Program-made: the position numbers and the translations under genes
Source of the DNA: Leptasterias polaris
Lineage: Eukaryota; Echinodermata; Asteroidea; Forcipulatida; Asteriidae
Direction: 5' to 3'
DNA length: 64,000 nt
Assembly: GCA_037783415.1 (NCBI GenBank)
Contig: JAZGTN010000097.1
Location: 2,108,001 to 2,172,000 of the forward strand
The notes under the pieces: generated by a model
Told to the model about the DNA's origin: nothing
The model's input: only the letters and a program-made list of their open reading frames with translations
Database searches by the model: none
Part shown: piece after piece, positions 48,004-58,188 of the stretch
How the letters are laid out: the number at the start of each line of letters is the position of its first letter
Numbering within the stretch: the first letter of the stretch is position 1

Positions 48004-48060
48004 TGTATAACTATTTTATTAATATTGATTTTAAATTATCTTCAAATTGTAATCCCTTAC

Positions 48061-48506
48061 AAGGTAGGGTCATAGATTGGTTTTTGCCAACAGAATGCTG
48101 GTTTATATACAAAACTATAAAGAAAAAATAATTCAGAAAATCCCATGTGAAAGTTTCAGCTGAACACAGTGTCTGCTTGAAGCGAAAACAGCAAAAAACT
48201 GCCACAGTATTTTCACAAGAAAGTTGAATCCATCCACGATTAGTGAGTTGAAAGCGGGTACCAACCGCATCTCTGGCCGCAGCATTCGCGAACAAAATGC
48301 AGAACCTCAGAAATCTGAGAAAAAATTCATGCATGAATCGTTTCTCAAATGTGTTGGGGTGAAAAATTATCCAAACCGTATTACTTCAAAGGGAATCCTT
48401 TCTCAAGAAAGTTTATACTATCAACAGCTTTCAGTGCTTCTCACAAAGCAAGTTTTTATGGTCATAAATTTTTGGAGTACTTGCAAATCTATGACCCTAC
48501 CTTTAA
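48061..48506. mobile_element. MITE, AAAGGTAGGGTCAT family, copy 2
   Basis: AAGGTAGGGTCATAGATTGG and CTATGACCCTACCTTTAA are inverted; homologous to 41480-41891. It ends 20 bp beyond the stop codon of the minus-strand exon at 48526, so it would form most of that gene's 3' UTR. Confidence 0.8.
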
Positions 48507-48525
48507 TGTGTTCTACCTCTTTCTT

Positions 48526-48753
48526 TCAATTGCTACCCTGTTCTGATTTCACTCCTTCCTCTTTCATGTCCACATCTCCATTGTCATCAACGGTTTTCTC
48601 TTTTTCTGCTTTTTCTCCCGAAGTGTCATCTGTGTTGCCTTGTAGTTCCCTTGATGCCGGTCTCTCACCAACATGCTGCTCTTTGGATACTGGCTTGGCT
48701 TGGGTGTGGGAGACAGGAGGCTTGGCAAGCTGTGCTTGCAACTGTCTTTGGTA
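48526..48753 (-). CDS. Terminal coding exon of an unidentified minus-strand gene
   Basis: An acceptor TATTTTTTCAG precedes YQRQLQAQLAKPPVSHTQAK, and the frame ends ...GDVDMKEEGVKSEQGSN and a stop. The 75-residue tail is hydrophilic, Lys/Glu-rich and apparently disordered, like the C-terminus of a nuclear protein; MKEEGVKSE contains a SUMO-type VKSE site. I do not recognise the gene. Its upstream exons should lie at higher coordinates, but none was identified. Confidence 0.5.
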   Translation of the reverse strand, partial: YQRQLQAQLAKPPVSHTQAKPVSKEQHVGERPASRELQGNTDDTSGEKAEKEKTVDDNGDVDMKEEGVKSEQGSN

Positions 48754-49741
48754 CTGAAAAAATACAATAAGGTATTGAAATTTTAAAATTGGGAAAGACA
48801 ATTTCACTGTGACAACATTTGTTAGTTTTGTTGTAGAAGAAGAAACAGTGGCTCTAAAAAGAGCCTGCAGTGAGGACCTTCTCAACATTTTGGACTGTAA
48901 TCCCAGCCAAGTCTCGCCATTACATGTAGGTTTGGGTGAATTTGTCTGTATACACCTAAACCAAACAGTGTACTCCTAATGTGTCCACCATATCACAAAA
49001 AGAGGTAATGCACCTGGTTCCCTATCAATGTTCAGACTCATTGTGCAGTCCTGCACTCCAGCTTAAAGTAACAACATTGATGGAGGATGGGTGAGGGATA
49101 AGGATCAGAAAGAGAGGGGGGAGAGTATGCTTGTTGCCAGGTGTCTCCACCATTTTGGCCTGGATTGTAGACTGCTATTTGTTTTTGATTACTTTAAAAG
49201 CATAATGAGAAATATAACAATCTCATAATAGTGACTGGATAAAGCCAAATAGAGATTGAGAAGAGCAGTGTAAGGTAGTCTTTTTGCATAGGTTATGTTA
49301 CCCTGTCAAAGCTGCCTGACTGTGTGGGCAACTTTGTAGTAACATGGGTTTATTCAAAGATGAAAGGACATATTGTATCTTCTTAGTTGTCTTCATTGTG
49401 TTCTGGGAATCTCAGGAACTCTTTGGAGGATTTTCAAGGAAGGGGAGGTACCTCTGTACTAGAGGGAAAGAGTGCGGAACATTTTGGGGAATCCCTCTGC
49501 CACAGAGTGACCCTTGTTTATTGTATTCAGTACAATACAGCAAAACAAACAATGAGGTATCCGGCTTGTTATTCGAAATCCTAAACCGCAAACAACAAAG
49601 GAAATTTGTGTGCATATTTGGGGGAATTTTAAGTCATTAGGCACCGACTTCCATTGAGTCGTTTCAGTTCTGAGTTCTGAAAAAAAATAACAAAAAACAC
49701 TTATCCCTGATGCAATTGAAACTCCAAATTGCACACTTTAT

Positions 49742-49897
49742 TTAGTTACAAAATAATCTAAGGCCAGATCCGAATTGGCGGCTACAGCAACGGCTATGGC
49801 TGGGTCACTGCATCATCATGCGCTGAAGTATAGCAACAGTCATAGCCGTAGCTGTAGCCGCCAATTCAAATACAGCCTTAGATTATTTCGTAACTAA
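49742..49897. mobile_element. 156 bp palindromic MITE
   Basis: TTAGTTACAAAATAATCTAA and TTAGATTATTTCGTAACTAA are inverted. Inner arms are GAATTGGCGGCTACAGCAAC and the mirrored GCTGTAGCCGCCAATTC. Nearly the whole element folds into one hairpin. Confidence 0.8.
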
Positions 49898-49944
49898 TAA
49901 AGTGCACATTTTGGAGATGTTATAACTGCATCAGGGATAAATAG

Positions 49945-50105
49945 GGTTTTTTTTACAGAACAGGTTATAAGTGTAATAAGCACTGTCCACTCAGTGCTTT
50001 CACTAAACCTGCGGGCAAAAAATCCAGATCTACTCGGTTGGGATTCCAACCCAAGACCCCTGCGTTCTAGTGTAGATATCTTAACCACTAGACCACCAAG
50101 TGCTC
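49945..50105 (-). mobile_element. tRNA-derived SINE, reverse orientation
   Basis: The minus strand reads GGTGGTCTAGTGGTTAAGA (A box), GGGTTGGAATCCCAACC (B box), then GATTTTTTGCCCGCAGG and CACTGAGT..., related to the SINE at 27012. Confidence 0.65.
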
Positions 50106-50440
50106 CCGAAGTGTGGGTTTAACTTCTATAAATAAATAGTAGGTAGCTGTGACCAAAATGTACAGTTAAAGAAGACAAAAAAGGAGAAATTATAAACCAT
50201 CAGGAAAATTAGTTAATAAAATCTTAATGATCAACGGTCTTTGAGTAATATAATTTTTACCCAAGGCTTAGGGCATTGTCACATTAATTTCTTAAATTAT
50301 CCAATTCGGCACTTAAAAATATTGCATTAAAATTTAAATTGCATTAAGTCACAATCTTTAAACTCAATTAACATTTTGAAAACTTGTTTGATAGTTTTGT
50401 AATTATGGTTAAAAGCTAATTTAATATATTTCCCAAACCA

Positions 50441-50773
50441 TTAAATGTTTTATACGGGATTGGTATGGATTTAGGTTTTAGTCTGAAAGCTTACTGATTA
50501 TAAAGTTTATGTAAGAACAATTTTTTCTGTGAAATATCTCTCTCTGAAATGTCAAGAAAAAACCTAAAGAATCGCAACAGCTGATTTCGGTTGTTACGAC
50601 AAAAATTAATGACAATGTGTTTACATTCTGAAAATTGTGCATGGTTTTGCACTATTTTCTCCCGACTCACAACGGATTAAGCCAAAATGTTCACAGCATG
50701 GTTGATTAAACAAACCATGAATACTGTCTGCGACTATTTTGTCAGCTGTACCAATCCTTTATAATATCTTTAA
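50441..50773. mobile_element. MITE, TACNGGATTGGTA subfamily
   Basis: TTAAATGTTTTATACGGGAT at the left, ATCCTTTATAATATCTTTAA at the right; interior shared with 40421 and 54495. Confidence 0.65.
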
Positions 50774-50880
50774 GAGTAAAATTACAAAGAAAATGATATT
50801 TTGAATACAGCTTAATAGTTTGATTTTTGCTCTGTGGTTTGATGGATGCAGTACAGCTTTCCCAAATCAACAACCACTAA

Positions 50881-51120
50881 TAATAATAATAATAACTAGT
50901 TCTTATATAGCGCATTTTACAATAGCATCTCAATGCGCTTTACATTAGTGCCCTGGTCATTGGGCCAATACACATTCCTTTAATCTTTCTCAGCTCCCTG
51001 GGGAGTATACAGCCCAAGCTGCCGTGGCGCTCAGAAGGATTTTTCAAACACAATATCAACCTCTATACCCTCACATGTACCCATTTATACCCCTGGGGCC
51101 AGCAGTATTACTACTGTATG
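50881..51120 (-). mobile_element. LINE/SINE 3' tail, reverse orientation
   Basis: The minus strand ends with AAAGCGCATTGAGATGC...ATGCGCTATATAAGAACTAG and (ATT)n, the tail module of the SINE at 22582 and the LINE at 45117. Upstream sequence (CTCCCCAGGGAGCTGAG) is not assigned. Confidence 0.55.
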
Positions 51121-51273
51121 TACATGTTTGTTCCAATTCCGATGAGGAAATAATGAAGACCAAGGAACTAAGCTTCCTTAATTCTTCCTGGAAGGCTGGA
51201 ATGCAAATTTAAGGTTCCGTAATGTTCTATTGTTCACACAATTCTGAATATCCTAGACACATTTTCCTGAACC

Positions 51274-52350
51274 ATGACATCATCTAAATTAGACCCTTTC
51301 CAGTTTGCGTACAAGGCTAACAGGTCAGTTGACGATGCAGTATCATGGTCTTTATTCAGAGCATCTCAGTTCCTCGATAAGAACGTCCCAAACTATTGCA
51401 GGATTTTATTTGTGGATTATAGTTCGGCGTTTAACACCATATCTCCTTTTAAATTGTATGATAAACTTATAACTTTGAATTTTAACCATTCTTTGTGTCG
51501 TTGGATTTTAGATTTTTTATTGGATCGCTCACAGAAGGTTAGAATTGGTCAATGTTTCTCTAAGTCACTTGTCCTAAGTACAGGAGCGCCACAAGGATGT
51601 ATTTTATCTCCAATGCTGTACTCATTGTTTACGCATGATTGTGAAGTAAACTCTGTTAATAATTTTATGGTAAAATATGCTGACGACACTACATTAGGTG
51701 GACTTATTTTTAAGGACGATTCCATGTATCGTGATGAAGTTAATCATTTAGTTCAATGGTGTCACGACAATAACTTAGAATTAAATGTTCAAAAGACTAA
51801 GGAAATTATTGTAGACTTCAGAAGAAATCCAGACAAAGTTGAGCCGCTAAATATTAATGGATCCGAAGTGGAAATTGTCGACTCTTTTAAATTTTTAGGA
51901 GTGCACATATCAAACGATCTTAAGTGGGTGACTCATGTTGATTCCATTGTTAGGAAGGCCCAGCAACGGTTGTTCTTTCTTAGAAGATTGAGGAGTTTTC
52001 GTGTCAGCCAAGATTTGCTGGTAAAGTTTTATCGGGCAGTTGTTGAGAGTATTTTGACGCTCTCGATCGCTGTCTGGTATGGCAACACCACGGCAGATGA
52101 CCGAAAACGCCTCAATCGTGTAGTCGGTTCTGCTAGCTTTATCATTGGTCGTGAGCTTCCTGCTTTGGATAAACTTTATACTGCTCGGGTTCTGAAGAAA
52201 TCTAGATCTATTATTTCGGATGAATTTCACCCTGCGAACAGTTTGTTTGAATTAATGAGATCAGGTAAGCGATATAGAGCGATCAGAGCCGACTCCAACC
52301 GTACTCGCAATAGTTTTTATCCCAGTGCAATAAGGTTACTTAATGATTAA
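51274..52350 (+). CDS. Non-LTR retrotransposon reverse transcriptase, 5'-truncated
   Basis: A 358-codon open frame covers the RT domain from just before the first aspartate motif: FAYKANRSVDDAV, FVDYSSAFNTI, STGAPQGCILSPMLY, the catalytic box KYADDTT and FLGVHISNDLKW. It ends with the thumb/C-terminal block YRAIRADSNRTRNSFYPSAI then RLLND. The endonuclease domain and the start of RT are missing, so the element inserted as a 5'-truncated copy. The C-terminal block is of the L2/Rex1/CR1 type. The frame has no stops, which suggests a young insertion, but the copy cannot be autonomous. Confidence 0.9.
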   Translation: MTSSKLDPFQFAYKANRSVDDAVSWSLFRASQFLDKNVPNYCRILFVDYSSAFNTISPFKLYDKLITLNFNHSLCRWILDFLLDRSQKVRIGQCFSKSLVLSTGAPQGCILSPMLYSLFTHDCEVNSVNNFMVKYADDTTLGGLIFKDDSMYRDEVNHLVQWCHDNNLELNVQKTKEIIVDFRRNPDKVEPLNINGSEVEIVDSFKFLGVHISNDLKWVTHVDSIVRKAQQRLFFLRRLRSFRVSQDLLVKFYRAVVESILTLSIAVWYGNTTADDRKRLNRVVGSASFIIGRELPALDKLYTARVLKKSRSIISDEFHPANSLFELMRSGKRYRAIRADSNRTRNSFYPSAIRLLND

Positions 52351-52591
52351 TTCTTTTTAATTTGTTTTGGGGGTTTGCAATTTTGTTACTGTTATTGTCT
52401 CTCTGCATATTGTGCGCATACTGTTTATTTGTTCGTTATTGTATGCCTATGTGGTTTTAGGGTTTTCTGTATTTTTTTGTAATTTTTGTAATTGTTAATA
52501 TTTTTTAGACTCGCAAGCCGAAGTGAATTTCACTGTATATGTATTTATATGTGTGACAATAAACAATTGAATTGAATTGAATTGAATTGAA
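52351..52591 (+). mobile_element. 3' UTR and (TTGAA)n tail of the retrotransposon
   Basis: After the stop, a T-rich 240 bp tail leads to GTGACAATAAAC and about five TTGAA units, the simple-repeat terminus found in L2/Rex1-like elements. Confidence 0.8.
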
Positions 52592-52970
52592 TCTTTCTAA
52601 ATTTAACCCAAGTGTGATTGTTGAAAGGGAATGTGAAAGTAATTGCATCACCATGACAATTTCTGCTCAATGCCATTCTGAACACAGAGCCAGCAAACAC
52701 AAATAAACATTTCAGGCTCTAGTAGAGTTCGCTTGGGGCACTTTTCTACAAAAAAGATTTGTTTTTACATTTATTCAGCACATTACAATAGACCTTTGCT
52801 GCACCTGGACTCAAAGTGATAAAATTCATTGACTTGGATGTGATGACTCTATGGTTGAACTTCATTACTGAACTTTCAGTTGGTAGATGTGTGCAAATGT
52901 ATTGAAGTGGAAAAGGGGGGAAAATTGGTGCTTTCAAGTATTTGATTGAACTTTGACCTCAAAAGCTTCC

Positions 52971-53062
52971 ACTGCACTGCACTGCACTGCACAGCACGGC
53001 ACGGCACTGCACTGCACTGCATTGTAATGTACTGTACTGTACTGTACTGTACTGTACTGTAC
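52971..53062 (+). repeat. CACTG / TACTG pentamer microsatellite
   Basis: CACTGCACTG units grade into GTACTGTACT units over about 90 bp, immediately upstream of the next gene. Confidence 0.85.
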
Positions 53063-53139
53063 TGTGATATACCATACTGGGCCATAAATTCTACATGTAC
53101 CTGAAATCTAAAGCTAGAGTTACTTCAAGGGCAGCCACT

Positions 53140-54417
53140 ATGTCAGGGAGGATGGTTCTATTGTATGGTGTTGTTTTGCTGCTGTTCAGCATTTTAACAA
53201 CATCATTGTCTGAAGATTTCTGTGATGGTCGGACCGGTCCAGCAGGGTTGACTCTGTGTTACTATGATACAGACGCTGAAAAACTTGGTTGGTTTTCATG
53301 CGTTTCCAGTTCTTACATCCAGCTGAAGACAAAAGGCGTGGAGCAGTGTCAGACGAGCTATAACTACTGTCTGTACGGGTGTACCAGTGAAGGAGTTCTC
53401 ACGGATAACTGTGAGTGTAGTGCACAGACTGAATATATGCCAGCGGATTCTGCAGTACCTGAGTGGTGTTTTGATCCCGACGGTCGAAACTGCATGTGGT
53501 ACAGAGAGTGCTTGGATTGGAAACATCCGTGTGAGGATTCGGCTAACGGATACGCTTTGTCGTATGGGGAACATTTTTGCTCCCTCTATACGTCAAACGT
53601 GGAGAGCTCCAAATTCAGCTCAAACGCAGTTGAGTGGATAGATGCTGTACGTCGGTGTCTCCAGATTGCACTGGTTCCATTAATCCGACCGTGGCAGTCC
53701 CCGACTTGTGAAGAAATCAAGCAGATTGCGTTTGACTCTCACACTGGGTGTTACAATTCACCGGCACAAGACGCACCATCCATTTGTTCACTTGGAGCCC
53801 GGGACTGGCTGGCCGTCTTCTGGACGATCAAGGGGAGTTTCAGCACAGCAACGACAGACACTCTCAAAGGTATTGTCCAAACGGCAGGCAAATGTTCTTG
53901 GGACTACGGTTCAGAACTGCTTTCATCTGCTGCAGTTGAAATCCGTATCATCTTCGACTGGTTCAGCGGAAAGCGTTCAACATCCAGTGTGGACACCAAC
54001 GCCATCTCAAGTGAAGTTGGTGATAAAATTGCATTTCTACTTGGTTGGGATGACCGCACTCTTATTTGGTTTGCATACCCTCCTGAAGACACTGAGACCA
54101 CTGATGGTTTAGATATAATTATCATGATCGCTGATAAACTCACCCTGAACCTTACAAAAGCTCCCGACGCCCCCATTGTCAACCTCACCGAGACAACCCA
54201 ACACCTCGTCAACAGCGTTAGTCAAGGAGTCTTAACAGAGCTTGAGCTCAACATGGGTAATGTTACAATCTCTTCATTAACAATGTGTGATAACCCTAGC
54301 TGCAAGAATGCTGACAGCTCATCTACAGCGCTCTGTATGAACCCTCTCATTTACTTGCTCTTTGTGATTACTACACTTACAGTCAAATTAAGCTGTGGTA
54401 CACTTGCACTGGTCTGA
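53140..54417 (+). CDS. Intronless cysteine-rich, probably GPI-anchored secreted protein
   Basis: From Met at 53140 the 425-residue product starts with a signal peptide (VLLYGVVLLLFSILTTSLS). The frame is open from 53095, but the downstream Met gives the better signal peptide. The ectodomain is Cys-rich: CYYD, CLYGC, CECSAQ, CFDPDGRNCMWYRECLDW, then EWIDAVRRCLQIALVP and FDSHTGCYNS, with N-glycosylation sequons NLT, NLT and NVT near the end. The C-terminus (TALCMNPLIYLLFVITTLTV...) is a hydrophobic tail after a Ser-rich segment, as in GPI-anchored proteins. No known domain is recognised. Acceptor-like signals upstream are absent, so it is probably a single-exon gene, perhaps an old retrocopy. 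A microsatellite abuts its 5' side and MITEs its 3' side. Confidence 0.75.
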   Translation: MSGRMVLLYGVVLLLFSILTTSLSEDFCDGRTGPAGLTLCYYDTDAEKLGWFSCVSSSYIQLKTKGVEQCQTSYNYCLYGCTSEGVLTDNCECSAQTEYMPADSAVPEWCFDPDGRNCMWYRECLDWKHPCEDSANGYALSYGEHFCSLYTSNVESSKFSSNAVEWIDAVRRCLQIALVPLIRPWQSPTCEEIKQIAFDSHTGCYNSPAQDAPSICSLGARDWLAVFWTIKGSFSTATTDTLKGIVQTAGKCSWDYGSELLSSAAVEIRIIFDWFSGKRSTSSVDTNAISSEVGDKIAFLLGWDDRTLIWFAYPPEDTETTDGLDIIIMIADKLTLNLTKAPDAPIVNLTETTQHLVNSVSQGVLTELELNMGNVTISSLTMCDNPSCKNADSSSTALCMNPLIYLLFVITTLTVKLSCGTLALV

Positions 54418-54494
54418 TTGACTAAATTGTGTCTACTTGAGGGCTTACAGTTGGTGTCAATTAAAACAAAGGGCTCAGTCACTTACATGTACAT

Positions 54495-54853
54495 GTAAAG
54501 GTATAATACAGGATTGGTAAGGATAAAAACAACTTTGTTTAATTTTACTCTGAAAGCTTACTGATTACGAAGTTTGTACTAGAACCATTTTCTGTGAGAT
54601 ATTTCTCTCTGAAATGAAGTCATATTCAAAAAAACTGTATCTGAAAACTTTTAATACAAGAGCTGATTTCTGTTGTTACAACAAACATTAAGGACAATGT
54701 GTTTACATGCTGGAAATTGAGAATTTTTTTTCACTAAAGCCAAAATTTTCATCGGTTTCTTATTCCATGTACAGTGTATGATCACTCAAAACATGAACAT
54801 TTTCTGCAACTATTTTGTCAGCTTTAACAATCCTGTATAATTAATACCTTTAA
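54495..54853. mobile_element. MITE, ATACAGGATTGGTAAG subfamily
   Basis: GTAAAGGTATAATACAGGAT and ATCCTGTATAATTAATACC...TTTAA are inverted; interior matches 40421 and 50441. Confidence 0.75.
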
Positions 54854-55313
54854 AAACATGTGTTATAATGAAAGATAAAATAAGGTGACTAACTTCCAAA
54901 CGAGGTAACTTACAGATAGCCGGCTAGCTAATAGCCAACATTGATCCACTCAAAGAGTATCCCGCTTACAATTCTGACACAATCTACTTCAAAATCATCA
55001 TTAAAAATTTAGTTCATTAATTTCAAATAACTTTAGCCTTTTTAGCTCTATTTTTCAAGTTCACACACTCCCTCAGGAAATATCCCCCTTTAAATTTTGG
55101 AATAAGCCAATGACATAGGTAGAATGCAGCACAACTTTTCTTTTCTTAATTGTTGCTTGACGAAAGAAGTATTTGTGTTTGTGCTGATGCCTTCTGTCAC
55201 TCCATGACTTATTTCCACGATACGTGCTAAAAAACGTTTCCTTTCATCCCAGATTATGACATGGTTTAATATTTCATCTACAATGTGTGATAACAAACAA
55301 ATTATGATCATTC

Positions 55314-55672
55314 TTAAAGGGTGTGTACAACATTGGTAAGAATGAAAATATAAATGCTCACAGATTTGCACATAACTTACATGTACATGGTATAAAGATG
55401 GTCATGGTGGAAAACTTCCCTTGAAATAGTTTTGCTTGAAATGCCATAGTTTTCAGGAAATGAGTCAAACAATAGTATTTATCCTGCAGGATAAATTCCA
55501 ATGTTTGGAAAAAAAGTTAAAACATATAAGGTTATTTTTCACGGTTTTCTCATGACTCCGATGACCGATTGAACTTAAACTTTCACAGGTTTGTTATTTC
55601 ATGTATATGTTGGGTCACATCAAGTGTGGATACAGGTCTTTGGCAATTACCAATGTTGTACACACCCTTTAA
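55314..55672. mobile_element. MITE, TTAAAGGGTGTGTACAACAT subfamily
   Basis: TTAAAGGGTGTGTACAACAT and ATGTTGTACACACCCTTTAA are perfect 20 bp inverted ends. The interior (ACAGATTTGCACATAACTTA, GATGACCGATTGAAC) is shared with 56828 and 13205. Confidence 0.85.
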
Positions 55673-55769
55673 AAGGTGTGATTCCCATCTACTTATTTGG
55701 CAATTATGACGATTACTGTGCAATGGCAAGATCACTTTTTGTTGTTACTTGCCGTCAGATTTATGTATT

Positions 55770-56040
55770 ATTTATACAGGATTGGCAGAGCTGACAAAAT
55801 AGTTGTAGACTGTGTCCATGTTTTGTTTGATTAACCATTTACATGAAATAACAAACCCGTCAAAATTTGGGCTTTTAAATCTGTTGTCTGATTCAGGAGA
55901 AAATAGTGAAACCAATTTTCAGCATGTCCTTAAGTTGGGTTATAACAACCAAAATCAGCTGTTGTGTTATTAATAGGTTTTCAGATACAGTTTTCGTGAA
56001 CATGACTTTATTTCAGAGGGAAATATATATTTCGCAGGGG
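55770..56040. mobile_element. MITE fragment, reverse orientation
   Basis: TATACAGGATTGGCAGAGCT, ACAAAATAGTTGTAGACTGT and the TTTCAGAGGGAAATATA region are the reverse of the 50441/54495 copies; one end is missing. Confidence 0.55.
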
Positions 56041-56827
56041 AAAAAATTCTAGTATGCAGGTGAGATAGCACATTGGTCATATGGGAAATTTGACAATGTT
56101 TGTAATAATTTCCACATCAATTCAAGAGTTATAAATATCACAGCTGATCAAGTTTTGAGATGCTCCCCTCTTTCTCCAAATCAAAAATTGATAAAATCAG
56201 TGCCATCTCATGAAGTTTTAAATGTTTTCTTCCATTGAGCTGTGTACAAAATCATGCCTGCAGGAAGTTAGGCTCTGTAGCTTTTTGTGAACATGTGATG
56301 TCACAGGTCAAATGGTCTACAGAGCAGAATAGTTGAGGTTGAATGAGGATTGTGTACCACTTCGTACCTTAGACAGTTGAACCCCGACTTGACCCTACCC
56401 GGTAGATTTTCACCCCAGTGAGAATTGAAACAAAACCAACACTACTGCACTATGAGCAGATGGAGTTGGGCCAATACTGATTGTAGCCATGGAAACTAAA
56501 GTTAGATGCAGTGGCCATGTAGAAAAGTTAAGTTGTTACTCAGTCGTCTATTACTAAAAACTATTTGATCAAAATTGTTTTACACTTGCAATTTTTTGAA
56601 GATCATTTATTAAAAAATAGAATGTTATACAGGAGAGAAAGTTATTTGAATATTTTGTGTTGATGCCCTGACTCATTTTAACAGGGTCAACGGGCATGAT
56701 TGAAATGTAACACCCCCCACCAGACAGGGTTACAAAAACAAGTAGCCTAAAATTGAAAAAAGTAGCTTGTGTGTGATTATAATTGTAGGAATGCTGCCAT
56801 TACATGATTCCATTTGGGTGTGTGGTA
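56041..56827. other. Intergenic, no gene seen
   Basis: No coding region, tandem repeat or inverted repeat supported. Confidence 0.4.
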
Positions 56828-57183
56828 TTAAAGGGTGTTTGTAACATTGGTAAGAGTAAAAATATAAATGTTCACAGATTCACACATAACTTACATGGTA
56901 TAAAGATCTGGTCATGGTGGGAAACTCCCTTTGAAATATTTTTGCTTTACATGCTATAGTTTTTGAGAAATGAGTAAAACAATTAGTTTTGATCTCACGA
57001 GTCAAAAACTCGATGTTTGAAAACAGTGAAAACACTTAAGGTTTTTCCCCACTTTTTTTCTGGTGATTGCAATGACCGATTGAGCTTAAACTTTCACAGG
57101 TTTATTGTTTCATGTATATGTTGGGATACACCAAGTGAGGATACTGGTCTTTGACATTTACCAAAAGTATAAACTGCCTTTAA
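56828..57183. mobile_element. MITE, TTAAAGGGTGT subfamily
   Basis: TTAAAGGGTGTTTGTAACAT at the left and CAAAAGTATAAACTGCCTTTAA-type right end; interior closely similar to 55314-55672, so the two are recent relatives. Confidence 0.8.
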
Positions 57184-57808
57184 GCCATGTAGTTAATACC
57201 ATGTGCAAGAAATCGCCCATTGAGTTGTAACAACTCAATGAAACAACTCAACATTTCTGTCAGTATGCTTTGATCGTCTTCAGGAAAAAGGGGAGGAGTG
57301 TCAGGATGACATGTAGCAACTTAAATTGTATTGCATTTATATACCGATTGCTGTGTAATATTAGAAGTAAATCAAATTAGTTGCAGTTAAGGATTAAAAC
57401 ACTTTGTAGCTGAACTCCATGTAAAGCCAAAAATTAATTTTTTGAATATTTTATTTAAAACTGTAGAATATTAAAGCTTACTTCCTACTAATGTATAAAT
57501 CTTTCAGATTTTCTGTATGAGACTGCTTTTTTTAACATAAATATTGTCTCTTGTGGTATGAATTTAATTTAATTGAAAAGAAAAACACTTCCATTATTGC
57601 CACAGTACTAATGTTAATTTTTTGTATGACTAAAATCTTTCTCATAAAATCACTTCAAAATTGTATCATTATTAATTAACTAATTTGTTAATAACATTGT
57701 ATACTGTAACTTTAGAATTTAATCTAATAATCATACTTTCAATGGTTAAATTATTTAGTTTCAATGCAGGTCCTGAGATGTACTTTTATCTGAGCATCAT
57801 CTTAAAGA

Positions 57809-57976
57809 CAATACACCGATCCATTAAGCCACGCCCATTTCTCATTGACCAATCACAACCGCGAAATCTGATCACCATTTGAGCTGTTTGGTGATCTTTG
57901 CACTAAAGGTGATCGGGTTTCGCGGCTTTGATTGGTCAACTCGTAAGGAGGCGGGGCTTAATGGATCGATCTATTG
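57809..57976. mobile_element. 168 bp hairpin MITE with CCAAT and GC-rich boxes
   Basis: CCGATCCATTAAGCC...GACCAATCACAACCGCGAAA and TTTCGCGGCTTTGATTGGTC...GGCTTAATGGATCG are inverted. Each arm carries a GACCAATCA (CCAAT-box) and a CACGCCC/GGCGGGGC segment. Confidence 0.75.
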
Positions 57977-58188
57977 TAAAAACATTTTGACTGTCCAACC
58001 TGAAATCATGTTATTGTACACCGTTTTCTTATGGTACATGTATGTGTGGGTGGTTGTTTTCAGATTAAACCTAGTTACATCCCGTAATCCACATAAACAC
58101 AGTTAGTCTACTGTGTTCCTTTTTGATGTGGGACAGTGTCTTATAATATTAATAATAACTAGACTTAAGTTTTTGTTGTAACAAAACA

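Noticed and set aside
50980..52600. AATCTTTCT as target duplication of the truncated LINE
   Set aside because: The left copy lies within an older repeat well upstream of the visible RT start, so the match is probably coincidental.
53296..54212. Overlapping ORFs within the GPI-type gene
   Set aside because: Shadow frames; the 440-codon frame has the signal peptide, cysteine pattern and GPI-like tail.
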